Assembly: GCA_009760885.1 (NCBI GenBank)
Contig: CM019701.1
Span: 16,745,975-16,809,974, forward strand
DNA length: 64,000 nt
From: Achatina immaculata
Lineage: Eukaryota > Mollusca > Gastropoda > Stylommatophora > Achatinidae
Direction of reading: 5' to 3'
Numbering within the stretch: position 1 is the stretch's first letter; each line of letters starts with the position of its first letter. A program made the translations under genes and the position numbers. Positions 1-11,384 of the stretch are shown piece by piece. A model generated the notes under the pieces. That model saw nothing but the letters and a program-made list of their open reading frames with translations, had not been told where the DNA came from and searched no databases.

Positions 1-305
1 AACTAAAAGATAAAAACATATAAAGAGAACTAGAAGATAAAACATATGAAGAGAACTAGAATATAAAAACATATAAACAGAACTAAAAGAAAAAATAAAA
101 GAATGATAAAGTGAAAGAAAGTAACAATGCCAGAGTGTAATGACCATGAAACATGGGAGACAGCGATCACATAAGCAGAAACAACCACATAAACAACAGC
201 AATAACATAAACAGAAGCAACCATATAAACAACAGCGATAACATAAACAGAAGCAACCACTTAAACAGAAGCAACCACATAAACAGCAGTGATCACATAA
301 ACAGT
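1..305. repeat. Degenerate short-period repeats
   Basis: Positions 1-115 hold imperfect ~27-bp copies of an A-rich unit (aaaacatataaagagaacta). Positions 175-305 hold ~18-bp copies built on cataaacagaagcaaccaca. Frames opened by these units are low-complexity and not credible proteins. Confidence 0.8.
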
Positions 306-639
306 CTGATATGTACTGCAGCACCTCTCAGGGATATGCAAGTGGGCGTCTGAGAATGTGAAGAAGAAGATGTAGAAGAAGAAGAAAAAGAAGATGAAGA
401 AGATGAAGAAGAAGATAGCACTAGAAGATAAACTAAGTAACTATATAAAAACACGAACCGCTGATTGCAAAATGCCTGGCTTAAACCACAATAGGAAAAG
501 CACAAACAAACAAACAAAAACATTGTGTAACATAAACAAGATTAAGATAATATCTTTGACAAGAGGATTTGGGTATTATAGAAGTACACATTGCCAATAA
601 TATCTGATGTTTGAAATACCTGGACAATAAACACACCTG
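306..639. other. No gene seen; GAA-rich tract
   Basis: A short GAA/GATGAA-rich purine tract lies at about 360-415. The rest is unremarkable A-rich sequence with no recognisable coding or RNA feature. Confidence 0.6.
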
Positions 640-999
640 TTTACAGTCAGCAGAGATGTTTCTGTGGGGCCTACACGGGTTTACAGTCCTCAGATATGTG
701 TCTGTGGGGCCCGCACGGGTTTACAGTCAGCAGAGATGTGTCTGTGGGGCCCACACGGGTTTACAGTCAGCAGATATGTTTCTGTGGGGCCCACACGGGT
801 TTACAGTCAGCAGAGATGTGTCTGTGGGGCCCACACGGGTTTACAGTCAGCAGAGATGTGCCTGTGGGGCCCACACGGGTTTACAGTCAGCAGAGATGTT
901 TCTGTGGGGCCTACACGGGTTTACAGTCAGCAGAGATGTTTCTGTGGGGCCCACACTGGTTTACAGTCAGCAGAGATGTTTCTGTGGGGCCTACACGGC
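640..999. repeat. 40-bp minisatellite, 9 units
   Basis: Nine tandem units of exactly 40 bp, each containing tttacagtcagcagagatgt followed by a ctgtggggccyacacggg half. Because 40 is not a multiple of 3, the array runs open through all three plus frames, giving three overlapping reading frames that encode the same residues in rotated order. Mismatches between units are few, so it is a fairly young array. Confidence 0.95.
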
Positions 1000-1931
1000 T
1001 GGTGTGCCATGAACGGCAAGAACAAGTGATGACCTCTGTTCTCAGTGACGGTGACAGGTTTACACAGACAGTTTAATCTTGAACAAAATATGGGCAAGAA
1101 TTTTTCAACAGAACAAAAAGAAGCCAGAGAGACATGTAAGGGAGAGAGTGAGATGTGCCAGGGACCTATGAGAATGGTAATTAAATAAGTAAATTCTTCC
1201 TGTGCTACAAACGTACAGTGACCCCTCCCCCAACCCTAATTTTTTTTAAAGAATATCTGACCCCAACCATCCCAGTTCCCGGGTCTTTGTAAACCAACAG
1301 TTCAACCTATAGATGTTATGTCTGCTTTGCTTTCTCGTCATTTCTCATACCAAATACAAAACAAATATCTCAAGCTGTGAAACAAAATATGTTTATTACG
1401 ACAACATCAAGGCACTCGTCATCAACACACACACACACACAAATGTTAACTGTTCGGAGTACACCACACATAAGGATTACAGAACATATACATATATCAT
1501 AGAAAGCACTGGCAAATCTATGCATCACTGAACACAAATATGCAAGTCAGTAATCCTCATTCATATCAACCTTCGTTGTCATAATTAGCTTTATCAATCG
1601 ATAATTCAATATTTATTCATACATATCTTCAGCAATGCATTGAATATAAACATCATACAAGTAAAGTACTGTCAAAAGAGTGAGTGCCCTCATAACATCA
1701 TTTATCACGAACACTAGAACATATAAAGCTGTAGCTCAGAACAGCTGTAGTAAGCATCATATCAAAACTCAACATTACATGTACACTATATGTACATGGC
1801 AAAGACACCAAAAACTCATGGCAAGAAATATGTTTAAATGGACCATCGTTCAAGGTCTCTTACATAAATAAATCATATCATGTTATCAGCACGCAACAAA
1901 AGCATTATTGTTTGACAGCCAATATCAGCTG
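1000..1931. other. No gene seen; (AC)n at 1422-1441
   Basis: Single-copy-looking AT-rich sequence with a short AC dinucleotide run. Short open frames here (60-70 codons) lack any recognisable family signature and have no supporting context. Confidence 0.6.

Positions 1932-1985
<54 letters not shown>
1932..1985. repeat. (TA)n microsatellite
   Basis: About 50 bp of alternating T and A, likely hypervariable. Confidence 0.95.
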
Positions 1986-1988
<3 letters not shown>

Positions 1989-2337
1989 CACCATCCCAAC
2001 TCATACAACAACCTTGCCATACAGACATATGGGTTCACCCAGCGCATACACTATCATCCTTAGGAAATCATCTCTACCAACCAAACTCATACACAACCAA
2101 ACAGAGTCCAAGGTGCTCGACGGGTCATAGCCAACAACCACATATCACATATACTTACAACATAACCAACGCAGGGCACAATAACACAGTATATACTTCA
2201 GTATCATGAACGACCACATCCACAAAACCACACGATGGCTCGGCCACCGAGACATATCCCGAACTGACTGGAAAATATCTTTGCAACAACTTGTTTACTA
2301 AATAGTCTTCATAGCCTGATGCTCCGGCCGCTGACAA
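1986..2337. other. No gene seen
   Basis: Non-repetitive sequence with no reading frame, RNA gene or element signature that I can support. Confidence 0.5.
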
Positions 2338-2405
2338 CAGGCTGTTTACATTGTTTATACTGTTTTACGCTGTTTACACTGTTTACGCTGTTTACACTGT
2401 TTACA
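2338..2405. repeat. ~12-bp minisatellite
   Basis: Five to six imperfect units of ctgtttacactg/cgctgtttacac. Confidence 0.85.
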
Positions 2406-2535
2406 GACAGATCGTCACTGGAGAACTGAAGAGAGAAAGAAAGCGTGAAAGACTGAACGGCCGAGAGGTAATTATATACCAACAAATGAACTAAATAACA
2501 CAGGAAAATGTAAGCTGCTATTCTGGTAAGAAATA

Positions 2536-2992
<457 letters not shown>

Positions 2993-4279
2993 TGACAAGT
3001 CTGACAGGTCTGACAGGTTTGACAGGTTTGAGAGGTCTGACAGGTTTGACAGGTCTGACAGGTTTGAGAGGTCTGACAGGTTTGACAGGTCTGACAGGTT
3101 TGAGAGGTCTGACAGGTTTGAGAGGTCTGACAGGTTTGACAGGTTTGACAGGTTTGAGAGGTCTGACAGGTTTGAGAGGTCTGACAGGTTTGAGAGGTCT
3201 GACAGGTTTGACAGGTCTGACAGGTTTGAGAGGTCTGACAGGTTTGACAGGTTTGAGAGGTCTGACAGGTTTGAGAGGTCTGACAGGTTTGAGAGGTCTG
3301 ACAGGTTTGACAGGTCTGACAGGTTTGAGAGGTCTGACAGGTCTGACAGGTTTGACAGGTTTGAGAGGTCTGACAGGTTTGAGAGGCCTGACAGGTCTGA
3401 CAGGTTTGACAGGTCTGACAGGACTGACAGGTTTGAGAGGTCTGACAGGTTTGAGAGGTCTGACAGGTTTGAGAGGTCTGACAGGTCTGACAGGTTTGAG
3501 AGGTCTGACAGGTTTGAGAGGTCTGACAGGTTTGAGAGGTCTGACAGGTTTGAGAGGTCTGACAGGTTTGAGAGGTCTGACAGGTTTGAGAGGTCTGACA
3601 GGTCTGACAGGTCTGACAGATTTGAGAGGTCTGACAGGTTTGAGAGGTCTGACAGGTCTGACAGGTCTGACAGGTTTGAGAGGTCTGACAGGTTTGAGAG
3701 GTCTGACAGGTCTGACAGGTTTGACAGGTTTGAGAGGTCTGACAGGTCTGACAGGTCTGACAGGTTTGACAGGTCTGACAGGTCTGACAGGTTTGAGAGG
3801 TCTGACAGGTTTGAGAGGTCTGACAGGTTTGAGAGGTCTGACAGGTCTGACAGGTCTGACAGGTTTGAGAGGTCTGACAGGTTTGACAGGTCTGACAGGT
3901 CTGACAGGTTTGAGAGGTCTGACAGGTTTGAGAGGTCTGACAGGTTTGAGAGGTCTGACAGGTTTGAGAGGTCTGACAGGTCTGACAGGTCTGACAGATT
4001 TGAGAGGTCTGACAGGTTTGAGAGGTCTGACAGGTCTGACAGGTCTGACAGGTTTGAGAGGTCTGACAGGTTTGAGAGGTCTGACAGGTCTGACAGGTTT
4101 GACAGGTTTGAGAGGTCTGACAGGTCTGACAGGTCTGACAGGTTTGAGAGGTCTGACAGGTCTGACAGGTCTGACAGGTTTGAGAGGTCTGACAGGTTTG
4201 ACAGGTCTGACAGGTTTGACAGGTCTGACAGGTTTGACAGGTCTGACAGGTCTGACAGGTTTGAGAGGTCTGACAGGTC
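2993..4279. repeat. 9-bp satellite array, ~143 units
   Basis: Near-perfect tandem 9-mers of two main types, TGACAGGTY and TGAGAGGTC. The period is a multiple of 3 and both types lack stops, so frames stay open on both strands for over 430 codons (GLT/GLR on plus, CQT/SQT on minus). The order of unit types is itself repeated: a rare TGACAGATT variant recurs at 3615 and 3993, a spacing of 378 bp (42 units), with the same variant order for about 150 bp after each. This is a higher-order repeat, not a protein gene. Confidence 0.95.
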
Positions 4280-4280
4280 T

Positions 4281-4418
4281 CCATCACACAGTCAGGAGAA
4301 GCTCCATCACACAGTCAGGAGAAGCTCCATCACACAGTCAGGAGAAGCTCCATCACACAGTCAGGAGAAGCTCCATCACACAGTCAGGAGAAGCTCCATC
4401 ACACAGTCAGGAGAAGCT
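4281..4418. repeat. 23-bp minisatellite, 6 units
   Basis: Six identical units beginning ccatcacacagtcaggagaa, directly abutting the 9-bp array, followed by one partial diverged unit. Confidence 0.95.
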
Positions 4419-4469
4419 CCATCAACCAGTGATCTTATGTAGGTTCTAGTGCTAGACTAACCGCAAGAG

Positions 4470-4805
4470 CTGCAGAGTTACAAAGCCAAGAAATACGGAC
4501 AGAGTTACACAGCCAAGAAATACAGACCGAGTTACAAAGCCAAGAAATACAGACAGAGTTACAAAGCCAATTAATACAGACAGAGTTACACAGCCAAGAA
4601 ATACAGACAGAGTTACAAAGCCAAGAAATACAGACAGAGTTACAAAGCCAAGAAATACAGACAGTTACACAGCCAAGAAATACGGACAGAGTTACAAAGC
4701 CAAGAAATACAGACAGAGTTACAAAGCCAAGAAATACAGACAGTTACAAAGCCAAGAAATACAGACAGAGTTACACAGCCAAGAAATACGGACAGAGTTA
4801 CAACT
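4470..4805. repeat. 27-bp minisatellite, family 1
   Basis: About 12 units of 27 bp containing agttacaaagccaagaaata plus a cagacag tail. Some units lack 2-3 bases, so no frame persists. It is clearly related to the array at 6236-6545. Confidence 0.9.
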
Positions 4806-5655
4806 GCAAGAATTGCATGTACTGGTTTTCTAACTAATGTCTTAGTACCTTACTAGCCTAGATTTTCAACGAATTATATTCTCAGACTCTTAATGTACAG
4901 GTACACAGACAATACAACAGTTTGAAGACCACTGACACCTAAATTTTATGGAACCAAATAAACTACGTATTTATTATGAAAAGAATGGGGGGGGGGGTGT
5001 GATCAGTGAGGATGAAGAATACTGATTGTAATAAATGAACAAACCACTCCCAACCTTGACAAGAGCCATATAAGGAAGGAGTGGGCTACACTACACTCAT
5101 ACCAGCTGCCAGACATACAGCATGAATGGACATAAATGTCAACTTACATTCTCACAAGAAGCCTTTCCATGGATCCGTAAGAAAATAACACAAGTATCCG
5201 ACCTTTAAGTCCTACAATGCTTCAAAAGAACTATTGTTACATTCTTCAGTTACAAGTAGGCATACCTGTATCCATGGAAGGGAAACTCAACTCACATTCC
5301 ATCACAAATTACTACACAGTTTCCTAGAACACTTTCTAACCCATAATGATATCAAATCTCTCAACTGTCAATAAAAAATCTCGCTCAAAATAATTGCATA
5401 ACTCAGTCACTAATAACAAACCTGTCACTATGATTCTCGCACTTCTATCTTCTATCCTAATCCCACATTCTAATCTCCGTCTAAACAATCATCATCCTAT
5501 GTAAAAGTTCAGCGCTTAAATATCATCAACAATTTCTACTTTCTTATTTTCGTGAACATTCGTCCACGAGAAAGTCTAAACTTCATGAAAATCTACTGTT
5601 TAAGATCTTGGACTAGTCTCTGAAAAACAACCTACTTTTATTTATTTATTTTTTT
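4806..5655. other. No gene seen
   Basis: Mostly non-repetitive AT-rich DNA with a poly-G run near 4986-4997 and a T-rich tract just before 5660. No coding feature supported. Confidence 0.5.
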
Positions 5656-5669
5656 AACGACGAAAACAA

Positions 5670-5850
5670 TAGGGCGTGACCGGGTGATACTGCAAACCGA
5701 ACCCACCCGTAACGAGATGTGGATCATACCCCCGGCATTTAATGTGCAAGGCAGGCCTCAAGCATCTCGTTTGTCTCAAGATAAGGACCACAATGTAGAC
5801 ACTACAGAGCGCAGAACTATACTTTGATCTTAGCCAAAAGGCCGAAAAGT
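5670..5850 (-). ncRNA. Diverged U2 snRNA-like sequence (probably pseudogene or snRNA-headed SINE)
   Basis: Read on the minus strand from 5848, the sequence starts with a U2-type 5' end: cttttcggccttttggctaa followed by gatcaaagt. This block matches the most conserved part of metazoan U2 snRNA. Near the other end (about 5670-5700) there is ggtttgcagtatcacccgg, resembling the terminal stem-loop IV of U2 (GGTATTGCAGTACC...CCGG). The spacing (~180 nt) fits U2's usual ~190 nt. The middle does not match well: the GTAGTA branch-point-pairing box is altered (atagttctg), and I cannot align an Sm site with confidence. I read it as a retroposed or decayed U2, or a SINE with a U2-like head. A working U2 gene is unlikely because the branch-point recognition box is broken. 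Confidence 0.55.
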
Positions 5851-6235
5851 CAACCTAATTTTACCTAACTATAAAAACAAGTCTAGAGAGAAAGTTCAAG
5901 CAAAATCTCGGGATTTCAACGTCTAAAAATGACCCTCAGTTAAAAACTAACTGGAAATTCCAAATTTACTTTTTAATAAAAACATGTCAGGATAAAGTTC
6001 GTATACTTCTGGAGATTTTCCAAGGTCTTAATTAAGCTTGAGTAAAAAAAACATGTCAAGGTAAATTTCATCAAACTTGATCATAAATCTCGGGATTTTT
6101 AAAGTGTCAAGATTGACCTTTCATTTACACCACAAATCTAAGTCATAATTAAATAAGGTCTTTAATCATTTAGTCAAATTACCATATTTACCGTTGATTA
6201 TATGGAATAAAGAACAGAATTAAAGAATTTTGTTA
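5851..6235. other. No gene seen
   Basis: AT-rich sequence with no open frame or repeat structure of note. Confidence 0.5.
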
Positions 6236-6545
6236 CATGCAAATAGAATTACAAAGGCAAGAAATACATAGAGAATTACAACTTCAAGAACTGCAGATAG
6301 AATTACAAAGACAAGAAATACAGATAGAATTACAACTGCAAGAAGTGCAGATGGAAGTGCAAAGGCAAGAAAAACAGACAATTACAACTGCAAGAAATGC
6401 AGATAGAATTACAACAGTAAAAATACAGAGAGAATTACAACTACCAGAATTACAGAATTAATTACATCTGCAAGAATTACAAATGGAATTTAAACATCAA
6501 GAAAAACAAATAAAATAATAACTGTAAGAATTGCAGATAGAATTA
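6236..6545. repeat. 27-bp minisatellite, family 2
   Basis: About 11 degenerate 27-bp units around agaattacaaaggcaagaaa. Same period and shared core (ttacaaa.gcaagaaatacag) as the array at 4470-4805, so these are two diverged remnants of one satellite family. Confidence 0.85.
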
Positions 6546-6589
6546 CAGGATTTTAAATGTGTAAGAAAAAAAGTAACATTTCTGCATCA

Positions 6590-7795
6590 TTGTGACAGTA
6601 AAATACTGGAATGCTGTTAACAGTTGCTGTAGTGGAATGCAGTTTTAATTCTCTTGTTGTTATTGCTGTAGTGGCATGCAGTTTTGATTGTCTTGTTGTT
6701 ATAATTGTAATGGCATGTAGTTTTGATACTGTCTTGTTGTTGTTTAGCAGCATGCAGGTTTGATTCTGTCTTGTTGTTGTTTAGTGACATGCAGTTTTGG
6801 CTGTGTTGTTGTTGTTGTTTAGTTACATGGAGTTTTGATTGTCTTGTTGTTTAGTGATATGCAGTTTTGATTGTCTTGTTGGTATTGGGTTATTGTTGTA
6901 GTGGCATGCAATTTTCATTCTATCTGGTTGTTGTTATTGTTGTGAAATGTAGTTTTGATTCTGTCTTATTGTTGTTGTTGTGACATGCAGTTTTGATTCT
7001 GTCTTATTGTTGTTGTTGTGACATGCAGTTTTGATTCTGTCTTGTTGTTATTTTTGTTGTAGTGGCATGCAGTTTTTATTCTGACTTGTTATTGTTCTAG
7101 ACAACAATGCAGTTTTGATTGTCTTGTTGTTGTTGTAGTGGCATGCAGTTTTGATTGTTTTGTTGTTATTGTTGTAATGGCATGCAGTTTTGATTGTCTT
7201 TTTATTGTTGTTATAACATGCAGTTTTTATTGTCTTCTTGTTGTTTTTGTTGTGACATGCAGTTTTGATTGTCTTGTTGTTGTTGTTGTTGTTGTTGTTG
7301 TTGCAATAAGCAGTTTTTATTATCGTTGTTGTTGTTGTTGTTGTGACATGCAGTTTTGATTCTCTTGTTGTTGTTGTAGTAACATATAATTTTGAGTGTT
7401 TATTGTTGTTGTTGTGACATGCATTTCTGACTGTCTTGTTTTTATTGTTATGACATGCAGTTTTGATTGTCTTGTTGTTCTAGTAACATACAGTTTTGAT
7501 TGTCTTGTTGTTCTAGTAACATACAGTTTTGATTGTCTTGTTGTTGTTGTTGTAACATACAGTTTTGATTGTCTTGTTGTTGTTGTAGTAACATACAGTT
7601 TTGATTGTCTTGTTGTTGTTTTTGTTGTGACATGCAGTTTTGATTGTCTTGTTGTTGTTTTTGTTGTGACATGCAGTTTTGATTGTCTTGTTGTTGTTGT
7701 TGCAATAAGCAGTTTTTATTGTCGTTGTTGTTGTGACATGCAGCTTTGATTTTGTCTTGTTGTTGTTGTTGTGACATGCAGTGTTACTAACTCTT
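6590..7795. repeat. GTT-rich minisatellite
   Basis: Variable-length units, each a conserved segment (catgcagttttgattgtctt) followed by a (GTT)n run of different length. Unit length therefore varies from about 35 to 60 bp. Frames on both strands are low complexity. Confidence 0.9.
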
Positions 7796-8275
7796 GTAAT
7801 TGTAGTATTTGTATAAGGGAATGATTGAGCGTCCTGAAATTGCATTGGAGATGTATAATGTATTTATAGTAAAGGCTGAGAAATGAAACAAAGAAAAATA
7901 AACGACAGTGGAATAAATAAGTTCAAGAAGAAAAACAACCAATATTTCAGCAAAAGAAGGTTCCTTTCAGGGCATGAAATGCGCAGCGAGACAACAAAGA
8001 TGATTTGTCTGTTAAGTTGAAGGTCAGGGGTGGAAGATTCAACATTTGAAAATAATTTTAAACATTACAGGTAAACCACATTGACAGCAGAACATGCAAC
8101 TTCACGGGAGAATCATCTGTTCTTACAGCTGGTTACGCTTGACTGACCGTCAGGCTACAGTTGCTGATTCAACAGTAAGGAGTTATTGGGACTGCCTACA
8201 ACAGCTGAAAGCTGAGGCAAGTATTGATTTGTTGGTGGGGAAACTGTGCTCCATAACTTACTAGTAGTTCTTTAC
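7796..8275. other. No gene seen
   Basis: About 480 bp without tandem structure. No recognisable coding or mobile-element signature. Confidence 0.5.
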
Positions 8276-8605
8276 AAGCATTGCTGCTGCTGCTGATGAT
8301 GATGATGATGACGATGATGATGATGATGATAGTGCGGGTAATAAAACACAGAGAGAGAGAGAGAGAGTGAGAGAGATTGAGAGAGATTGAGAGATATTTG
8401 AGTATTTGAGAGAGAGAGAGAGATTGAGAGAGATAAGGATTTAGAGAGATTGAAAAATAAACTGGGAGAGATTGAGAGAGATTGAGAAAGACTGAGAGAG
8501 ATTAAAAGAAATTGAGAGAGATTTGAAAGAGATTGAGAGAAAGATTGAGAGAAGTTGAGAGAGAATGAGAAAGAGATTGAGAGAGAGACTAATATATATA
8601 TATGT
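8276..8605. repeat. (GAT)n then (GA)n-rich tracts
   Basis: GAT/GCT triplets at about 8282-8333, then GAGA/GATTGAGA short repeats to about 8600, with a brief (TA)n at the end. Confidence 0.9.
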
Positions 8606-8639
8606 ATTCGTGTTTTTTCCTATTCAGGAGGACGCCACT

Positions 8640-8848
8640 AAGATAAGTTATATGTTGTCTTGTTTGTGTATGTAATCCTCGAAAAAGTCTTATGTCGAAA
8701 TATTGAATATCGTATGTTTTTCATGTATACATTCTCATCTTACTCTCATACTTTCTATTCGTTGGTTTCCCATTTTACTCACTCTCTCTGCCGCTTTGTA
8801 AAAAACTGCACCTTACAGCTCTATTTACCTTTATTACTTTTCTACGTT
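8640..8848 (+). mobile_element. Decayed PLE terminal repeat fragment
   Basis: Aligns by eye over about 190 bp with the terminal inverted repeat of the Penelope-like element at 23890-24060. Shared landmarks in order are a cctcgaa...gtcgaaatat block (the diverged hammerhead-like motif at 8677-8705), cgtatgtttttcat, attctcat, ttttactcactctct and actgcacctta. It has no coding part, so it is a solo or truncated terminal piece and older than the copy at 22-24 kb. Confidence 0.7.
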
Positions 8849-8890
8849 CAGCTTCTTCTTCTTCTTCTTCTTCTTCTTCTTCTTCTTCCA
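8849..8890. repeat. (TTC)n microsatellite
   Basis: About 13 TTC triplets directly downstream of the PLE fragment. Confidence 0.95.
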
Positions 8891-9004
8891 TCCTTCTCAG
8901 ACGTCGACTTGTATAAAGTGTTTCCCAAAGTGGGCGATAACCCCCACCACCCCTATGGGCGTAAAAATGATCAGGGCGAGATGAAAGAAAAAGGGGTTAC
9001 ACAA

Positions 9005-11034
9005 GGACGTTTAAAGAAAAGGGGCCAATACAAAGGCGGTGGAAGAAAAATGGCAAGACAAGGGCGGTGGAAGAAAAGTGGCAAGACAAGGGCGGTGGAA
9101 GAAAGAGGCGGTACAAGGCAGGTGGAAGAAAGAGGCAGTACAAGGCAGGTGGAAGAAAAAGGAGCAGTACAAGGGCGGTGGAAGAAAGAGGCAGTACAAG
9201 GCATGTGGAAGAAAAAGGAGCAGTACAAGGGCGGTGGAAGAAAAGGTGGCAGTACAAGGACGGTGGAAGAAAAAGGAGCAGTACAAGGGCGGTGGAAGAA
9301 AAAGTGGCAGTACAAGGGCGGTGGAAGAAAAGGTAGCAGTACAAGGCCAGTGGAAGAAAAGGTAGCAGTACAAGGGCGGTAGAAGAAAAGGTAGCAGTAC
9401 AAGGGCAGTGGAAGAAAAGGTAGCAGTACAAGGGCGGTGGAAGAAAAGGTAGCAGTACAAGGGCGGTAGAAGAAAAGGTAGCAGTACAAGGGCGGTGGAA
9501 GAAAAGGTAGCAGTACAAGGGCGGTGGAAGAAAAGGTAGCAGTACAAGGGCGGTGGAAGAAAAAGGAGCAGTACAAGGGTGGTGGAAGAAAGAGGCAGTA
9601 CAAGGCAGGTGGAAGAAAAAGGAGCAGTACAAGGGCGGTGGAAGAAAGAGGCAGTACAAGGCAGGTGGAAGAAAAAGGAGCAGTACAAGGGCGGTGGAAG
9701 AAAAAGGAGCAGTACAAGGCATGTGGAAGAAAAAGGAGCAGTACAAGGGCGGTAGAAGAAAAGGTAGCAGTACAAGGGCGGTGGAAGAAAAGCTGCCAGT
9801 ACAAGGGCGGTGGAAGAAAAAGGAGCAGTACAAGGGCGGTGGAAGAAAAGGTGGCAGTACAAGGACGGTGGAAGAAAAAGGAGCAGTACAAGGGCGGTGG
9901 AAGAAAAAGTGGCAGTACAAGGGCGGTGGAAGAAAAGGTAGCAGTACAAGGCCAGTGGAAGAAAAGGTAGCAGTACAAGGGCGGTAGAAGAAAAGGTAGC
10001 AGTACAAGGGCAGTGGAAGAAAAGGTAGCAGTACAAGGGCGGTGGAAGAAAAGGTAGCAGTACAAGGGCGGTAGAAGAAAAGGTAGCAGTACAAGGGCGG
10101 TGGAAGAAAAGGTAGCAGTACAAGGGCGGTGGAAGAAAAGGTAGCAGTACAAGGGCGGTGGAAGAAAAAGGAGCAGTACAAGGGTGGTGGAAGAAAGAGG
10201 CAGTACAAGGCAGGTGGAAGAAAAAGGAGCAGTACAAGGGCGGTGGAAGAAAGAGGCAGTACAAGGCAGGTGGAAGAAAAAGGAGCAGTACAAGGGCGGT
10301 GGAAGAAAAAGGAGCAGTACAAGGCATGTGGAAGAAAAAGGAGCAGTACAAGGGCGGTAGAAGAAAAGGTAGCAGTACAAGGGCGGTGGAAGAAAAGCTG
10401 CCAGTACAAGGGCGGTGGAAGAAAAAGGAGCAGTACAAGGGCGGTGGAAGAAAAGGTAGCAGTACAAGGGCGGTGGAAGAAAAGGTAGCAGTACAAGGGC
10501 GGTAGAAGAAAAGGTGCAGTACAAGGGCGGTAGAAGAAAAGGTGCAGTACAAGGGCGGTGGAAGAAAAGGTAGCAGTACAAGGGCGGTGGAAGAAAAGCT
10601 GCCAGTACAAGGGCGGTGGAAGAAAAGGTGGCAGTACAAGGGCGGTGGAAGAAAAGCTGCCAGTACAAGGGCGGTGGAAGAAAAGGTGCCAGTACAAGGG
10701 CGGTGGAAGAAAGAGGCAGTACAAGGGCGGTGGAAGAAAGAGGCAGTACAAGGGCGGTGGAAGAAAGAGGCAGTACAAGGGCGTAGGAAGAAAGAGGCAG
10801 TACAAGGGCGTAGGAAGAAAGAGGCAGTACAAGGGCGTAGGAAGAAAGAGGCAGTACAAGGGCGGTGGAAGAAAGAGGCAGTACAAGGGCGGTGGAAGAA
10901 AGAGGCAGTACAAGGGCGGTGGAAGAAAGAGGCAGTACAAGGGCCGTAGAAGAAAGAGGCAGTACAAGGGCAGTGGAAGAAAGAGGCAGTACAAGGGCCG
11001 TAGAAGAAAGAGGCAGTACAAGGGCGTAGGAAGA
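9005..11034. repeat. 27/29-bp minisatellite with 605-bp higher-order repeat
   Basis: About 70 units sharing gtacaagggcggtggaagaa, with alternative tails giant by 27, 28 or 29 bp length classes (agaggca, aaggtagca, aaaggagca). About 9210-9845 and 9815-10450 are the same sequence shifted by 605 bp, so a block of about 21 units was duplicated in tandem. Mixed lengths rotate the frame, so three minus frames of 560-750 codons and several plus frames stay open. These are repeat artefacts. Confidence 0.95.
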
Positions 11035-11100
11035 ATTGGGGGTGGGGGAGTAGGGAAAACGATGCAGCAGTCGGTTCTACCCCCCCCCCCCCCCCCACCT
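11035..11100. repeat. Poly-G then poly-C tract
   Basis: G-rich stretch at 11037-11052, then a run of about 18 C at 11080-11097, at the edge of the minisatellite. Confidence 0.85.
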
Positions 11101-11275
11101 CGTAGCACTTTTCAACGTGATATTGAGAAACTTTTGTACCTATATGAAACTCACCCATCACATAAAAACTTAAAAATAGTGCAGTAGGTGAGTTATAAAC
11201 ATACTCCTTGATATTGTAAAATAATCTGACTTGCTTGCTGAAGATTTTAGTTGTGTAATACGTATCCAAATGTAT

Positions 11276-11372
11276 CAGCAGCAGGCCATCTTGCTCACAA
11301 CAGAGAGGCCCACAGGAAAGCTGTTAGGGAGGCAAAGTTCCGCAAGGGACATGCAAATGAATGAATGAATAC
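11276..11372 (+). mobile_element. RTE-like LINE 3' tip
   Basis: Encodes the last ~28 residues of the LINE C-terminus also seen at 40588-40965 and three times after 61055: AGHLAHNREA, then AVREAKFRKGHANE and a stop, followed by an ATGA-repeat tail. This is a severely 5'-truncated insertion, typical of target-primed reverse transcription. Confidence 0.8.
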
Positions 11373-11384
11373 ATATCGTAATGA

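Noticed and set aside
5670..5850. Functional U2 snRNA gene
   Set aside because: The branch-point pairing box is altered and the middle is too diverged; kept only as U2-like.
8971..11269. Minus-strand frames of 560-750 codons with Cys/Pro/Leu-rich repeats
   Set aside because: They exist in three frames at once because the 27/29-bp units contain no stops. No start context, no non-repeat domain, and identical units in rotated frames show they are repeat artefacts.
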